Origin: Bacteroidia bacterium | Lineage (GTDB): Bacteria > Bacteroidota > Bacteroidia > Flavobacteriales_D > Crocinitomicaceae | DNA length: 38,027 bases | Direction: 5' to 3' | Assembly (NCBI GenBank): GCA_030427935.1 | Contig: JAUICI010000014.1 | Span: 1-38,027, forward strand | Shown: positions 25,779 to 33,589 of the stretch, piece after piece | How the letters are laid out: every line of letters starts with the position of its first letter | Position numbering within the stretch: position 1 is the first letter of the stretch | Notes under the pieces: model-generated | Seen by the model: only the letters and a program-made list of their open reading frames with translations | Told to the model about the DNA's origin: nothing | The model's database searches: none | Translations under genes and position numbers: made by a program

Positions 25779-26154
25779 AAAAGGAGGCATGCCGAGCTAC
25801 AAAACGGTTGATGATTATATTGCAGTGCAATCAGAAGAAGCTCAAATAATGCTTCAAGAAATACGAAAAATTATTCATGATTCCATACCAGATGTAGTGG
25901 AATTGAAAGACAAAAAAGTACCCACTTTTGTTTTAACACCAACGGATTCAAAAGACATTCAACTGATGATGGCAGCCTACGCCAAATTCGTGAGTTTTTA
26001 CCCTTTTCCAGGAACCACGGAAGCCTTTGCAGAACAACTGAAAGAATACAAACAAGGCAAAGGATCTGTTCAGTTTCCATTTAACCAACCACTTCCAAAA
26101 GAGTTAATCGCTGAAATGGTGAAGTATAGAAGGGATGAGCTTGTGGGGTTTTAA
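25771..26154 (+). CDS. DUF1801/YdhG-like small protein
   Basis: A 127-residue cytoplasmic protein. I use ATG 25771 (MAKKGGMPSYKTVDDYIAVQ); the longer frame to 25735 would sit inside the upstream gene. Family features are the N-terminal YKTVDDYIAVQSEEAQIMLQEIRKII segment, a PTF strand, AKFVSFYPFPGTTEAF and KGSVQFPFNQPLPKELIAEMVKYR, as in the iron-chaperone-like YdhG/DUF1801 family. Function in this organism is unknown. It overlaps the membrane protein gene by eight bases, so they are probably in one transcript. Its stop codon TAA falls inside the left arm of a family A repeat, so the last residue may be set by that repeat. Confidence 0.82.
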   Translation: MAKKGGMPSYKTVDDYIAVQSEEAQIMLQEIRKIIHDSIPDVVELKDKKVPTFVLTPTDSKDIQLMMAAYAKFVSFYPFPGTTEAFAEQLKEYKQGKGSVQFPFNQPLPKELIAEMVKYRRDELVGF

Positions 26155-26239
26155 ACGCAGAGGCGCAAAGGTTTCGCAGAGAGCGCTAAAGAAATTTCCT
26201 CCCCGAACTCTGCGCATTCTCTCCGTCTCTGCGTTTAAA
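26150..26239 (+). repeat. Family A palindromic repeat, copy A1
   Basis: Ends are perfect inverted 13-mers, TTTAAACGCAGAG (26150-26162) and CTCTGCGTTTAAA (26227-26239), with inner GCAGAG/CTCTGC elements. It shares 28 consecutive bases (26153-26182 region) with the reverse complement of A4. It fills the space between two convergent genes. Confidence 0.75.
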
Positions 26240-26266
26240 CCTTCCATCTGTTGTACAAATTCTATA

Positions 26267-27154
26267 CTAATTTATCCCAAACCAACCAATACCCTTAATC
26301 TCATGGTACTCCTTTGGTAATTTAGTTAAAACCCTCCCTGTAGCTTTTCCTTGTCTATAATTGTTGGGGGTTTTCGATTGCAGATAATACCCTTTTTTAT
26401 CTGGATGATGCATGATGTATTCAATTGTATCCAAACTCATACCTCTCCATCTATATTTATAAAGTTCAACTTCTCCTGGGTGATCATAATCAAAACCTCT
26501 GACAATTCGATTCTTTGTGTCAAATGTGGCATTTAGAAACATTTTTGATGGTTCAAATAATTGACTTTTAGAATTTCTCAAACTCACATGAAACCCATCA
26601 GCAAGGCAACATCCAGATGGCGGATATGTCTGAATAATATAATCTTTTGAACCATCTCGATTGACATCGAAAATGGTGTCATTTACAAAAGAGGCATATT
26701 CTACTGTATCCTCAAATTCAAGTCTTAATTGTTTGTTTATTTTTCTATAAATAAAGATATAATCTGCTCCTGGCATGTCGATTTTTACAAGCGCATGGAT
26801 GCTATTGCTTTCAAATAGTTTTCCCATTTCTATTTCAACAAAATAATCTGGCGCGTATTGACTTGGGACTAGCTTAAAACTCTCCTTCAAATTACCAATT
26901 CCTTGATGACTTCGAATCCTTTCTCTAGCTATCCCTATTACTTCTAATAGGTCTAAACTATCATTTGGTTCAGCCAACTCATTGATATTTTCTTTCTGAT
27001 TTTTTAATGTATCTTTTGGTTCTAGACTCTTCTCGTCACTAGATTCCATAGGATAAATTATTTGAAAATTCGACTTTTCTTCATCACAACCAAAAAAAGA
27101 TAGGACAACTAAGATTAAGGCAAGAGAGCAATTTTTCATGATGTATTTTTTCAT
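26267..27154 (-). CDS. Predicted lipoprotein of unknown function
   Basis: A 295-residue exported protein whose N-terminus (MKKYIMKNCSLALILVVLSF) ends in a lipobox, FFGC, so it is probably lipid-anchored; the codon at 27175 would put seven extra residues before a good start and ATG 27139 is also possible. A Glu/Ser/Lys-rich linker follows (about 25-70). The globular part includes IFDVNRDGSKDYIIQTYP, a calcium-loop-like DxNxDG motif as in FG-GAP/VCBS-type proteins, next to a PPSGCC cysteine pair. I do not recognise the family. It is convergent with the DUF1801 gene, with repeat A1 between them, and divergent from the GxxxExxY gene, with repeat A2 between. Confidence 0.75.
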   Translation of the reverse strand: MKKYIMKNCSLALILVVLSFFGCDEEKSNFQIIYPMESSDEKSLEPKDTLKNQKENINELAEPNDSLDLLEVIGIARERIRSHQGIGNLKESFKLVPSQYAPDYFVEIEMGKLFESNSIHALVKIDMPGADYIFIYRKINKQLRLEFEDTVEYASFVNDTIFDVNRDGSKDYIIQTYPPSGCCLADGFHVSLRNSKSQLFEPSKMFLNATFDTKNRIVRGFDYDHPGEVELYKYRWRGMSLDTIEYIMHHPDKKGYYLQSKTPNNYRQGKATGRVLTKLPKEYHEIKGIGWFGIN

Positions 27155-27255
27155 GAAATTAAAGCTCAAAATCATAGAAGAAAAGGAAAGAGCTTTAAGC
27201 TTATAATGCCATTTATTTTTCGAAAGTTTTTAGGAATTATTCGAAGTTTGATTGA

Positions 27256-27344
27256 AAACGCAGAGACGCAAAGGTTTCGCAGAGAGCGCTAAAGAAATAT
27301 ACCTCACCGAACTCTGCGTGAACTCACCGCCTCTGCGTTTAAAC
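27256..27344 (+). repeat. Family A palindromic repeat, copy A2
   Basis: Starts AAACGCAGAGACGCAAAGG and ends CTCTGCGTTTAAAC. Same orientation as A1, opposite to A3 and A4. Confidence 0.75.
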
Positions 27345-27408
27345 AAATTAAACGGATATAAGTATTTATCATAACCCGAGAATCATTGTGAATTCCCAAT
27401 TTTGGGAA

Positions 27409-27786
27409 ATGACAGAAAATGAAATTTCATCCGCGATCTTAGATAGTGCAATTACTGTACACCGTAAGCTTGGTCCAGGATTACTGGAAAAGACCTATGA
27501 AGAATGCTTGTATTACGAATTATTTCAGAAAGGATTAAAAGTTGAAAAACAAAAACCCCTTCCCTTAGTCTATAAAGAAGCAAAACTCGAAGTCGGATAT
27601 CGAATAGATCTTTTGGTTGAAAACAAAGTTATCGTTGAAATAAAAGCAGTTGAAAACATAAATGATGTACACTTGGCCCAAACCTTGACTTACCTCAGAC
27701 TCTCCGAAAGAAAGTTAGGCCTTCTCATCAATTTCAATGTTGCCTTACTGAAAAACGGATACAAACGAGTGGTCAATAACTTATAG
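27409..27786 (+). CDS. GxxxExxY-family protein, PD-(D/E)XK nuclease-like
   Basis: A 125-residue protein of the GxxxExxY family, which is classed with PD-(D/E)XK nuclease folds. I use ATG 27409 (MTENEISSAILDSAITVHRK), the usual family start, over the in-frame GTG at 27388. Visible signatures: LGPGLLEKTYEECL (Glu27, Tyr30), then the nuclease core Asp67 in GYRIDLLV, Glu77 and Lys79 in VIVEIKAV, and Gln91-x3-Tyr95 in LAQTLTYLRL, which resembles the RecB-type QxxxY motif. These fit an active metal-dependent nuclease, though no family activity is established to my knowledge. The gene is enclosed by inverted repeats A2 and A3, with four bases between its stop and A3. It has no obvious link to either neighbour. 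Confidence 0.9.
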   Translation: MTENEISSAILDSAITVHRKLGPGLLEKTYEECLYYELFQKGLKVEKQKPLPLVYKEAKLEVGYRIDLLVENKVIVEIKAVENINDVHLAQTLTYLRLSERKLGLLINFNVALLKNGYKRVVNNL

Positions 27787-27790
27787 ATTT

Positions 27791-27864
27791 GTTTAAACGC
27801 AGAGTTCGGTGAGGTATATTTCTCTTGCGCCCTCTGCGCGAACTTTGCGTCTCTGCGTTTAAAC
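27791..27864 (-). repeat. Family A palindromic repeat, copy A3
   Basis: Ends are perfect inverted 14-mers, GTTTAAACGCAGAG and CTCTGCGTTTAAAC. It is inverted relative to A2 and sits between the convergent GxxxExxY and PLP-enzyme genes, two bases from the stop of the latter. Confidence 0.75.
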
Positions 27865-27865
27865 C

Positions 27866-29692
27866 CTATAACTCATCCACAAAATCTTTAAAAACCTGCT
27901 TATGCTTCTCCAAATCCAAATCTGGAGCCAGAGCCACACGAACAATATAGTCCTTGTCCCCTTCTTTGGTAGTTCCCTGAGTGGAAGTCGCCGGGATTGT
28001 CCAGTAACAACCTTTAAGCTGACCATAACTCACACAAAACTTACTCTCATTCGGGATTTCCTCGATCATTTTATTGATGAGCTTCAAGTTTAGGGCTCTT
28101 TTGTAAGCTTCTTTTTCTTCTTCGGTATTTCCTTTTGTTGGAAGGTCTAAGGAAAAAACAGACGGAGTGAAAGTCTGACTAGCCAATTCCTCAGAAACAA
28201 AATTGATTTTCGCATCAGGCAATTGCGCTTCAATGAAGGTCACAAACTCTCTGGTGTTTTTGTACGCATCCGCAATTCTTTGAATCATGGATGGCATTTG
28301 TTCAGCCAGTAAATCCAATTGTAAAGGTGTCGCTTCATTGTCGCAAATCTTCAGGTGTTTTTCGATCTTGTCCATCAATCCACTCGCTTTTTTGTTGGCT
28401 ACCGCATAACCCGCCGTACATTTTCCACCGCTTGGGAATTTGGATCCACTCACATAAGCAATCGTTCTAACTGAAGCCAACATCTCTTCATCACCTAAAA
28501 AGTGCACATTCGGACAAAATGTTTGATCTAGTATAAAAACAGGATCTACAGAAACTCCACCATTTTTGGTTTTTCTTTCTTTTGATAAAGCTTCCTTCAG
28601 TTTAATCATGTCCGGAACCTCAACTCTCGGATTCGTTGGGATTTCCACGATAATAAAAGGAACTGCATCCATCTCAGCAATTTTATTCAGGACCGTTTCT
28701 GTGCTCTGAACCATATCATGCTCTCGATCTACCGGCAAATCCATCACTTCAACATTGTCCAGACAAGCCGCTACTCTTCTCGCTTGATCATTCGTTCCCC
28801 CGTAACAATTCGGTGGTACAATAATCTTGATGTCTTTCCCCGGATGATTTTCCAAAGCATCTTCAATCAAGCCCATCACAATTCCATACTGCATCGATAA
28901 ACCGCTTGAAGCAATCGTCACTTTCGAATTGGCAACGGTAATGTCTTTGACTATTTGAGAAACTTTAGCTTTTGAATCATTCTTATAACTTGGATCTGAA
29001 TCAATTCCCACCAAATTTTTTAGTGCAATCAGCGTATTCGAGGGTGTCATGGCAATCGTCTCCCTTCTTCTCACATGCTGAATCTCGGAAACATAAGCTG
29101 AATCTTTGGTAATGATTATACTCCCCAATTCTGAATTTGTATTCACAAGAAAATCCGCTTTTGAACCCAATTCAAAATCACACACATTTTGCTTTTCTGA
29201 AATGAAAACAATGCTTCCATCAAAATCCATGATCTCCTCCTCCGATTCCACTTGTTGAAGATCAAATTGATAACCATAAACTTGTTTTAAAGCTTCTACA
29301 TCAAAACAATCAGGCAATTGATCCTTAAAAGCGATCAATGTGTTCTTTCCAGCCAATAAGTTTTTTCTCAAAACCGCCATGATTGGAGTCGTTTTGGAAG
29401 AAAAAGAAATGACTTGATCCGCCTTTAAATCATGCATATTTGCTATCGTCCATTCCAATACACAGGACAATGGGTGACCTAAACGGATATAATCAAAAGC
29501 TGTTGGTAGCTCTTTCAATGCAGTGGCATCGACATTATTTAAAGTAAAAAGCGTTTCGAACTTCTCTAAAAACTGTGTTTTTGCCTGACTCTCGTCATAA
29601 ATATCCAATCGATGTGTGGTTAAATTCACCCAATCTTGAGGAATATTTTCTACCATGTTTTTGATAAAGTCTTGAAGGCTTTTGTTTTCCAT
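27866..29692 (-). CDS. Long PLP-dependent enzyme of the Cys/Met metabolism family
   Basis: A 608-residue fold-type I PLP enzyme. The C-terminal two thirds (about 230-608) has the family landmarks of cystathionine gamma-synthase/lyase-like enzymes: ASSGLSMQYGIV (261-272), PPNCYGGTND (293-302), VEIPTNPRVEV (349-359), Asp389 in FILDQTF and the PLP lysine Lys418 in YVSGSKFPSGGK. Typical family members have about 400 residues; the extra N-terminal part (about 60-229) looks like a worn first copy of the same domain (YIRLGHPLSCVLEW, FSSKTTPIMAVLRKNLLAGK, VNTNSELGSIIITKD) without a PLP lysine. Substrate cannot be assigned; sulfur amino acid metabolism is the family default. It is convergent with the GxxxExxY gene. 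Confidence 0.82.
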   Translation of the reverse strand: MENKSLQDFIKNMVENIPQDWVNLTTHRLDIYDESQAKTQFLEKFETLFTLNNVDATALKELPTAFDYIRLGHPLSCVLEWTIANMHDLKADQVISFSSKTTPIMAVLRKNLLAGKNTLIAFKDQLPDCFDVEALKQVYGYQFDLQQVESEEEIMDFDGSIVFISEKQNVCDFELGSKADFLVNTNSELGSIIITKDSAYVSEIQHVRRRETIAMTPSNTLIALKNLVGIDSDPSYKNDSKAKVSQIVKDITVANSKVTIASSGLSMQYGIVMGLIEDALENHPGKDIKIIVPPNCYGGTNDQARRVAACLDNVEVMDLPVDREHDMVQSTETVLNKIAEMDAVPFIIVEIPTNPRVEVPDMIKLKEALSKERKTKNGGVSVDPVFILDQTFCPNVHFLGDEEMLASVRTIAYVSGSKFPSGGKCTAGYAVANKKASGLMDKIEKHLKICDNEATPLQLDLLAEQMPSMIQRIADAYKNTREFVTFIEAQLPDAKINFVSEELASQTFTPSVFSLDLPTKGNTEEEKEAYKRALNLKLINKMIEEIPNESKFCVSYGQLKGCYWTIPATSTQGTTKEGDKDYIVRVALAPDLDLEKHKQVFKDFVDEL

Positions 29693-29716
29693 AATCTACT
29701 GTTTTTATACGGTTGA

Positions 29717-29724
29717 CAAAGGTA
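29717..29724 (-). promoter_or_regulatory. -7 element of the PLP-enzyme gene
   Basis: TACCTTTG on the minus strand fits TAnnTTTG and lies 24 bases before the ATG at 29692. Confidence 0.45.
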
Positions 29725-29791
29725 TTTAATTATTCGAAAACCGAGAACACATTAGATTCTTTGATTTCTAAACAAGCTCATCCAAAATTTA

Positions 29792-29799
29792 TATCTTTG
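29792..29799 (+). promoter_or_regulatory. -7 element of the BNR-like lipoprotein gene
   Basis: TATCTTTG fits TAnnTTTG exactly and ends four bases before the ATG at 29804. With initiation a few bases after the box, the mRNA would have almost no leader. Confidence 0.5.
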
Positions 29800-29803
29800 A
29801 CTC

Positions 29804-30793
29804 ATGAATTTTAACCTATACTATAAGAAAACCGCTTATCTTCTTCTATTTATTCCCTTGCTTTTTTCTGGATGCTCCAAGGATCTGGGTGTTGTAGAAT
29901 ACAAGCTGAGCATGAATACAGAAGTATTAAACCCAACAACCGACTTCGACTTGGTTCAGATGTGTGTTTTGTCGGAACAGGAAATCTTTGTTATTGGGCT
30001 CCACGATAGTTTGGAAACAGTAGCTCTGTATAAAACTGTTGACGGTGGACAAAACTGGCAAGAAATCAGTCTACCAATGACAGGAATTCAGAATGTAAAA
30101 GGGTTTCTTTTTCTAGACAGTCAAAACGGAGCTCTAATTGTAAATGAAAGTTTGTATCGAAGTCAGGACGGTGGACAAACATGGACATTAGCTGGTTTGA
30201 GTGGGTATACAGGAATAAAAGCTGGAACAAATGATTTTTATGCTTTTGCAGATCAATATGTATTTGACGGCGAAGTCTATTTTTTCCCAATTGGTGGAAG
30301 CAGAACTGTTGCCCATCAATTTGATTCCGATCTGGTTTATATTGAAAGATCCTTTAGCGCCGGAGACAAAACATTTTTTGTATATACCAATCATTTTTAC
30401 ACAAGCATCGACGGTTTCGATTTCTTAAGCGAAATGGAATTTAACATGCCATTTAGTCCAACCATTAATGCATATGAAGAGCCCATGGATATTGCTTTTG
30501 GAAATGGTGAATATGTTGCCGTACATAAACAGGGGAAAATCATCTATTTAAATGGTTCAACTTGGTACAATCACCATACAAGAGATTATTCAGCTATTGA
30601 TTTCCGCAATGATTTTTTTATCGCTGTTGGAGACCGAACCATCAGCTCCAATTATTTGGGGAAATGGATGGATGTCATCAATCTAGATGGACTAGCTTTC
30701 CAAGAATATTTTAGAGATGTAAAAATCATAGGCGCATCCTCATTCTATGTTTCTGGAAATAGAGGATTGTTTTACAAATGCTCATTTGAATGA
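29804..30793 (+). CDS. BNR/Ycf48-like repeat lipoprotein
   Basis: A 329-residue protein with a lipoprotein signal (FIPLLFSGCSKD, lipid site at Cys of SGC). Two clear sialidase-type Asp-box/BNR motifs are seen, TVDGGQNWQEI and SQDGGQTWTLA, and weaker ones follow, so a beta-propeller related to Ycf48/photosystem-stability-factor proteins is likely. No sialidase catalytic set is visible. It overlaps the next gene by four bases (ATGA), which indicates an operon of an exported propeller and a beta-barrel-like outer membrane protein. The role is unknown; a binding or assembly function at the outer membrane fits the pair. Confidence 0.8.
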   Translation: MNFNLYYKKTAYLLLFIPLLFSGCSKDLGVVEYKLSMNTEVLNPTTDFDLVQMCVLSEQEIFVIGLHDSLETVALYKTVDGGQNWQEISLPMTGIQNVKGFLFLDSQNGALIVNESLYRSQDGGQTWTLAGLSGYTGIKAGTNDFYAFADQYVFDGEVYFFPIGGSRTVAHQFDSDLVYIERSFSAGDKTFFVYTNHFYTSIDGFDFLSEMEFNMPFSPTINAYEEPMDIAFGNGEYVAVHKQGKIIYLNGSTWYNHHTRDYSAIDFRNDFFIAVGDRTISSNYLGKWMDVINLDGLAFQEYFRDVKIIGASSFYVSGNRGLFYKCSFE

Positions 30794-31530
30794 AAAAACT
30801 AACACTATCCCTTATTTTTCTGTTCGCACTAATTTTTGGACAAGCCCAAGAAGAGGTAATGGACTCTTTACAAACAGACACCCTTCAAACCGATTCCGAA
30901 AATGAAAAAGCCCTCTTGGAAATTGTTTTCGGTTTTGATGCAGGCTATACCAATACAACATTTAAGCCCCTGAATGCCACGGGTATTTATTCATCATCCA
31001 TGTGGACATATGACCAGAAAGATCACACAGGAGAGCATACTCGAGATAAATTCAAAATTAACGGTGTTTGGTTCTGCGGAAACATTGGGATTCGGCTTCC
31101 TGTATACCGTATTAAAGGATTTGAACTAGGTGTTGGTTTATTAGGCGGATTTGGACTTCAGAGACAAACTTCCATATCCATTGATGACTCGGAAATAGAG
31201 AATGACTATTTTGAATATCTACATTCGCTTTATTGGGATGTCAGAGCAGAAGCTTATTTCAATTATTATTTCAATCCGGCATTCCGCCTCACGATTCGAG
31301 CAGGAGTTAAATTGATGCGAACCGATCAAATGTACACTCTGCCTAATCTAGAATTTGGAATAGGCTTTAAATATGTTGAAATCGGGGTTTCAGGAAACTT
31401 TGTCAACTACACCTATTACCGTGAATTCACCACAGGCGAAAGAGAAGTTGCAAAAGTGATCAACTATCCTGTATCTGGATTTATCAGAGGTACTATCCCC
31501 ATCAAAAAGAAGAAGAAGGCTGAGGAATAA
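30790..31530 (+). CDS. Outer-membrane beta-barrel-like protein
   Basis: A 246-residue exported protein with a signal peptide (MKKLTLSLIFLFALIFGQAQ) and a linker rich in Thr, Asp and Gln. The rest has alternating polar/hydrophobic strands with many aromatic residues (e.g. FELGVGLLGGFGLQRQTSIS, AEAYFNYYFNPAFRLTIRAG, LEFGIGFKYVEIGVSG), typical of small outer membrane barrels of about eight to ten strands. It ends in a lysine cluster (IKKKKKAEE). The start overlaps the stop of the BNR-like gene (ATGA). Repeat A4 follows the stop by 16 bases. No specific family is recognised. Confidence 0.78.
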   Translation: MKKLTLSLIFLFALIFGQAQEEVMDSLQTDTLQTDSENEKALLEIVFGFDAGYTNTTFKPLNATGIYSSSMWTYDQKDHTGEHTRDKFKINGVWFCGNIGIRLPVYRIKGFELGVGLLGGFGLQRQTSISIDDSEIENDYFEYLHSLYWDVRAEAYFNYYFNPAFRLTIRAGVKLMRTDQMYTLPNLEFGIGFKYVEIGVSGNFVNYTYYREFTTGEREVAKVINYPVSGFIRGTIPIKKKKKAEE

Positions 31531-31546
31531 GGATGTAGATTTTTGA

Positions 31547-31638
31547 AAACGCAGAGACGGAGAGTTTTCACAGAGTTCGGGGAGGAGTTCTGAATTTCTC
31601 TTGCGCCCTCTGCGAAACCTTTGCGCCTCTGCGTTAAA
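31547..31638 (-). repeat. Family A palindromic repeat, copy A4
   Basis: Left end AAACGCAGAGACGG, right end GCGCCTCTGCGTTAAAA. Its reverse complement matches A1 closely, including CTCCCCGAACTCTG. Same orientation as A3. Confidence 0.72.
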
Positions 31639-31684
31639 ATAAAAATCTGTTTACCATCAAAATCCCTCTCTTTAGCACACCCAC

Positions 31685-31717
31685 TAATTTTGCATTGTGC
31701 ATTTTTAATTTTGCATT
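31685..31717. repeat. Short TAATTTTGCATT direct repeats
   Basis: TAATTTTGCATT occurs at 31685-31696 and 31706-31717, with GTGCATTTT between. It resembles the degenerate TGCATTTT-type repeats often seen between Bacteroidota genes, and it would lie at the -33 side of the lysS promoter. Confidence 0.5.
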
Positions 31718-31726
31718 AATAAGACC

Positions 31727-31734
31727 TATCTTTG
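31727..31734 (+). promoter_or_regulatory. -7 element of lysS
   Basis: TATCTTTG fits TAnnTTTG and lies 27 bases before the lysS ATG. The -33 position holds TTA in place of TTG at 19-base spacing. Confidence 0.5.
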
Positions 31735-31761
31735 CCCATTCAAATTTTTTAGAATAACACA

Positions 31762-33477
31762 ATGAGTACAAGAGAACTTTCCGAACAGGAGATCCAAAGA
31801 CGTGAATCCCTTCAAAAATTGAGAGATTTGGGTATTGAGCCATATCCGGCAGCACAGTACCACTTAACGCATCTTTCTAAAGACATCAAAGAAAACTTTG
31901 AAGAAGGTGCCAAGGTCAAGATCGCGGGTAGATTAATGTCGAGAAGGATTCAAGGAAAAGCCTCTTTTGCTGAATTGCAGGATTCTGAAGGTAGAATTCA
32001 GGTATATTTTAATCGAGATGAAATCTGCACGGGTGAAGACAAAACTCTTTACAACGAGGTTTACAAAAAGCTATTAGACATCGGAGATTTCATTGGAATT
32101 GAAGGTGAGCTATTCAAAACTCAAGTAGGTGAAATGACCGTTATGGTGAAAGATTTTACCGTACTTTCAAAGTCTCTAAAACCATTGCCTTTACCAAAAA
32201 CGGATGCAGAAGGAAACGTGCACGATGCCTTTACCGATCCTGAACAAAGATATAGACAACGATATGCCGACTTAGTGGTCAACCCACAAGTAAAAGAAGT
32301 ATTTGTAAAGAGAACAAAGCTTTTTAATGCGATGCGTCAGTATTTCAATGATGCTGGTTATTTCGAAGTTGAAACTCCAATTTTACAACCAATTCCTGGT
32401 GGAGCTGCAGCAAGACCATTTGTTACACATCACAACTCTTTGGATATTCCTTTATACATGAGAATCGCCAACGAACTGTACTTAAAAAGATTGATCGTAG
32501 GAGGATTTGATGGTGTTTATGAGTTCTCTAAAAACTTCAGAAATGAAGGAATGGATAGAACGCATAATCCAGAGTTTACAGCAATGGAAATCGATGTTTC
32601 CTACAAGGATTATAACTGGATGATGGATTTCACAGAGAAATTATTGGAACACTGTGCAATGGCGGTAAATGGAACTACAAAAGCTACTTTCCAAGGACAG
32701 GAAGTTGATTTCAAAGCGCCATACAAAAGAATTTCCATGAGAGATTCCATCTTGGAATTTACTGGATTTGATATTAATGGAAAGTCTGAAAAAGAACTTT
32801 ACGATGCTGCAAAAGGAATGGGAATCGAAGTGGACGATACCATGGGGAAAGGAAAGTTGATCGATGAAATTTTTGGTGAGAAATGTGAAGGAAACTACGT
32901 TCAGCCAACTTTCATTACAGATTACCCAATAGAGATGTCTCCACTTTGCAAGAAGCACAGAGATAACCCGGAATTAACTGAAAGATTTGAGCTGATGGTT
33001 TGCGGTAAGGAAATAGCCAATGCTTATTCTGAGCTAAACGACCCTATAGATCAAAGAGAAAGATTCGAAGCTCAAGTTGCACTTGCTGACAGAGGTGATG
33101 ATGAAGCCATGTATATCGACCAGGATTTCTTAAGATCCTTAGAATATGGAATGCCTCCAACTTCAGGTCTTGGAATTGGAATCGATAGATTGATTATGTT
33201 CTTAACGGATAACCCATCAATTCAGGAAGTCTTATTCTTCCCGCAAATGAAACCAGAGGTGTTTAAGACTGAAAAAACACTTGAATTAAAAGACAATGAA
33301 AAGGTGATTTACGACATCATTTCAGATCGTAAATCAATGAATTTGAATGATTTAAAAGATGCTTCAGGGCTATCAAACAAGCAGTGGGATAAAGGAATTA
33401 AGGCGCTTGGCAAGCTTGGAGTGACCAAAGTGACTAAAACTGAAGAGTCATTGATAGTAGACTTTGTAGAGGATTGA
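31762..33477 (+). CDS. lysS: Lysine--tRNA ligase, class II
   Basis: Charges tRNA-Lys with lysine in the cytoplasm. The N-terminal OB-fold anticodon-binding domain (about 50-150; VKIAGRLMSRRIQGKASFAEL) is followed by the class II catalytic core: motif 1 region around FFEVETPILQPIPGGAAARP, motif 2 in FRNEGMDRTHNPEFT (about 255-270) and motif 3 in GLGIGIDRL (about 470). At 571 residues it is some 65 longer than the E. coli enzyme; the surplus is a C-terminal segment (about 505-571) that looks like a small winged-helix (VIYDIISDRKSMNLNDLKDA, KQWDKGIKALGKLGV), a feature I associate with Bacteroidota LysS. A terminator follows. This housekeeping gene marks the left side of the integrase-linked region. 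Confidence 0.97.
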   Translation: MSTRELSEQEIQRRESLQKLRDLGIEPYPAAQYHLTHLSKDIKENFEEGAKVKIAGRLMSRRIQGKASFAELQDSEGRIQVYFNRDEICTGEDKTLYNEVYKKLLDIGDFIGIEGELFKTQVGEMTVMVKDFTVLSKSLKPLPLPKTDAEGNVHDAFTDPEQRYRQRYADLVVNPQVKEVFVKRTKLFNAMRQYFNDAGYFEVETPILQPIPGGAAARPFVTHHNSLDIPLYMRIANELYLKRLIVGGFDGVYEFSKNFRNEGMDRTHNPEFTAMEIDVSYKDYNWMMDFTEKLLEHCAMAVNGTTKATFQGQEVDFKAPYKRISMRDSILEFTGFDINGKSEKELYDAAKGMGIEVDDTMGKGKLIDEIFGEKCEGNYVQPTFITDYPIEMSPLCKKHRDNPELTERFELMVCGKEIANAYSELNDPIDQRERFEAQVALADRGDDEAMYIDQDFLRSLEYGMPPTSGLGIGIDRLIMFLTDNPSIQEVLFFPQMKPEVFKTEKTLELKDNEKVIYDIISDRKSMNLNDLKDASGLSNKQWDKGIKALGKLGVTKVTKTEESLIVDFVED

Positions 33478-33520
33478 TAAAATCAATATTTTCAAGTATT
33501 TTAGCATATGAGTTATTAAA

Positions 33521-33550
33521 AATCACAGCCCTTAAAGCTGTGGTTTCTTT
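33521..33550 (+). terminator. Rho-independent terminator of lysS
   Basis: AATCACAGC and GCTGTGGTT form the stem, with a short loop (CCTTAAA) and the T-rich tail TTTCTTTT. Confidence 0.75.
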
Positions 33551-33589
33551 TGTTATAATCTTGTTATTAATTTGTTATATTTACCAATA

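Larger units (their letters stand above)
27256..27864. mobile_element. Candidate repeat-bounded cassette with a GxxxExxY nuclease-like gene
   Basis: A compact 609-base unit: repeat A2, one gene, repeat A3. A2 and A3 are inverted copies of each other and share 25 bases exactly (27294-27318 and, inverted, 27798-27822). The gene stop lies four bases before A3. No transposase is present; the nuclease-like protein is the only candidate for a mobility function, which is inference. Confidence 0.45.

Noticed and set aside
26150-27864. CRISPR-like array formed by family A repeats
   Set aside because: Copies are irregularly spaced, differ in orientation, are palindromic over their length and enclose genes; no spacers of equal size and no cas genes.
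31634-31855. 73-residue open frame on the minus strand upstream of lysS
   Set aside because: It overlaps the lysS start, its promoter and the TAATTTTGCATT repeats (reads as NAKLKMHNAKL), so it is repeat-derived.
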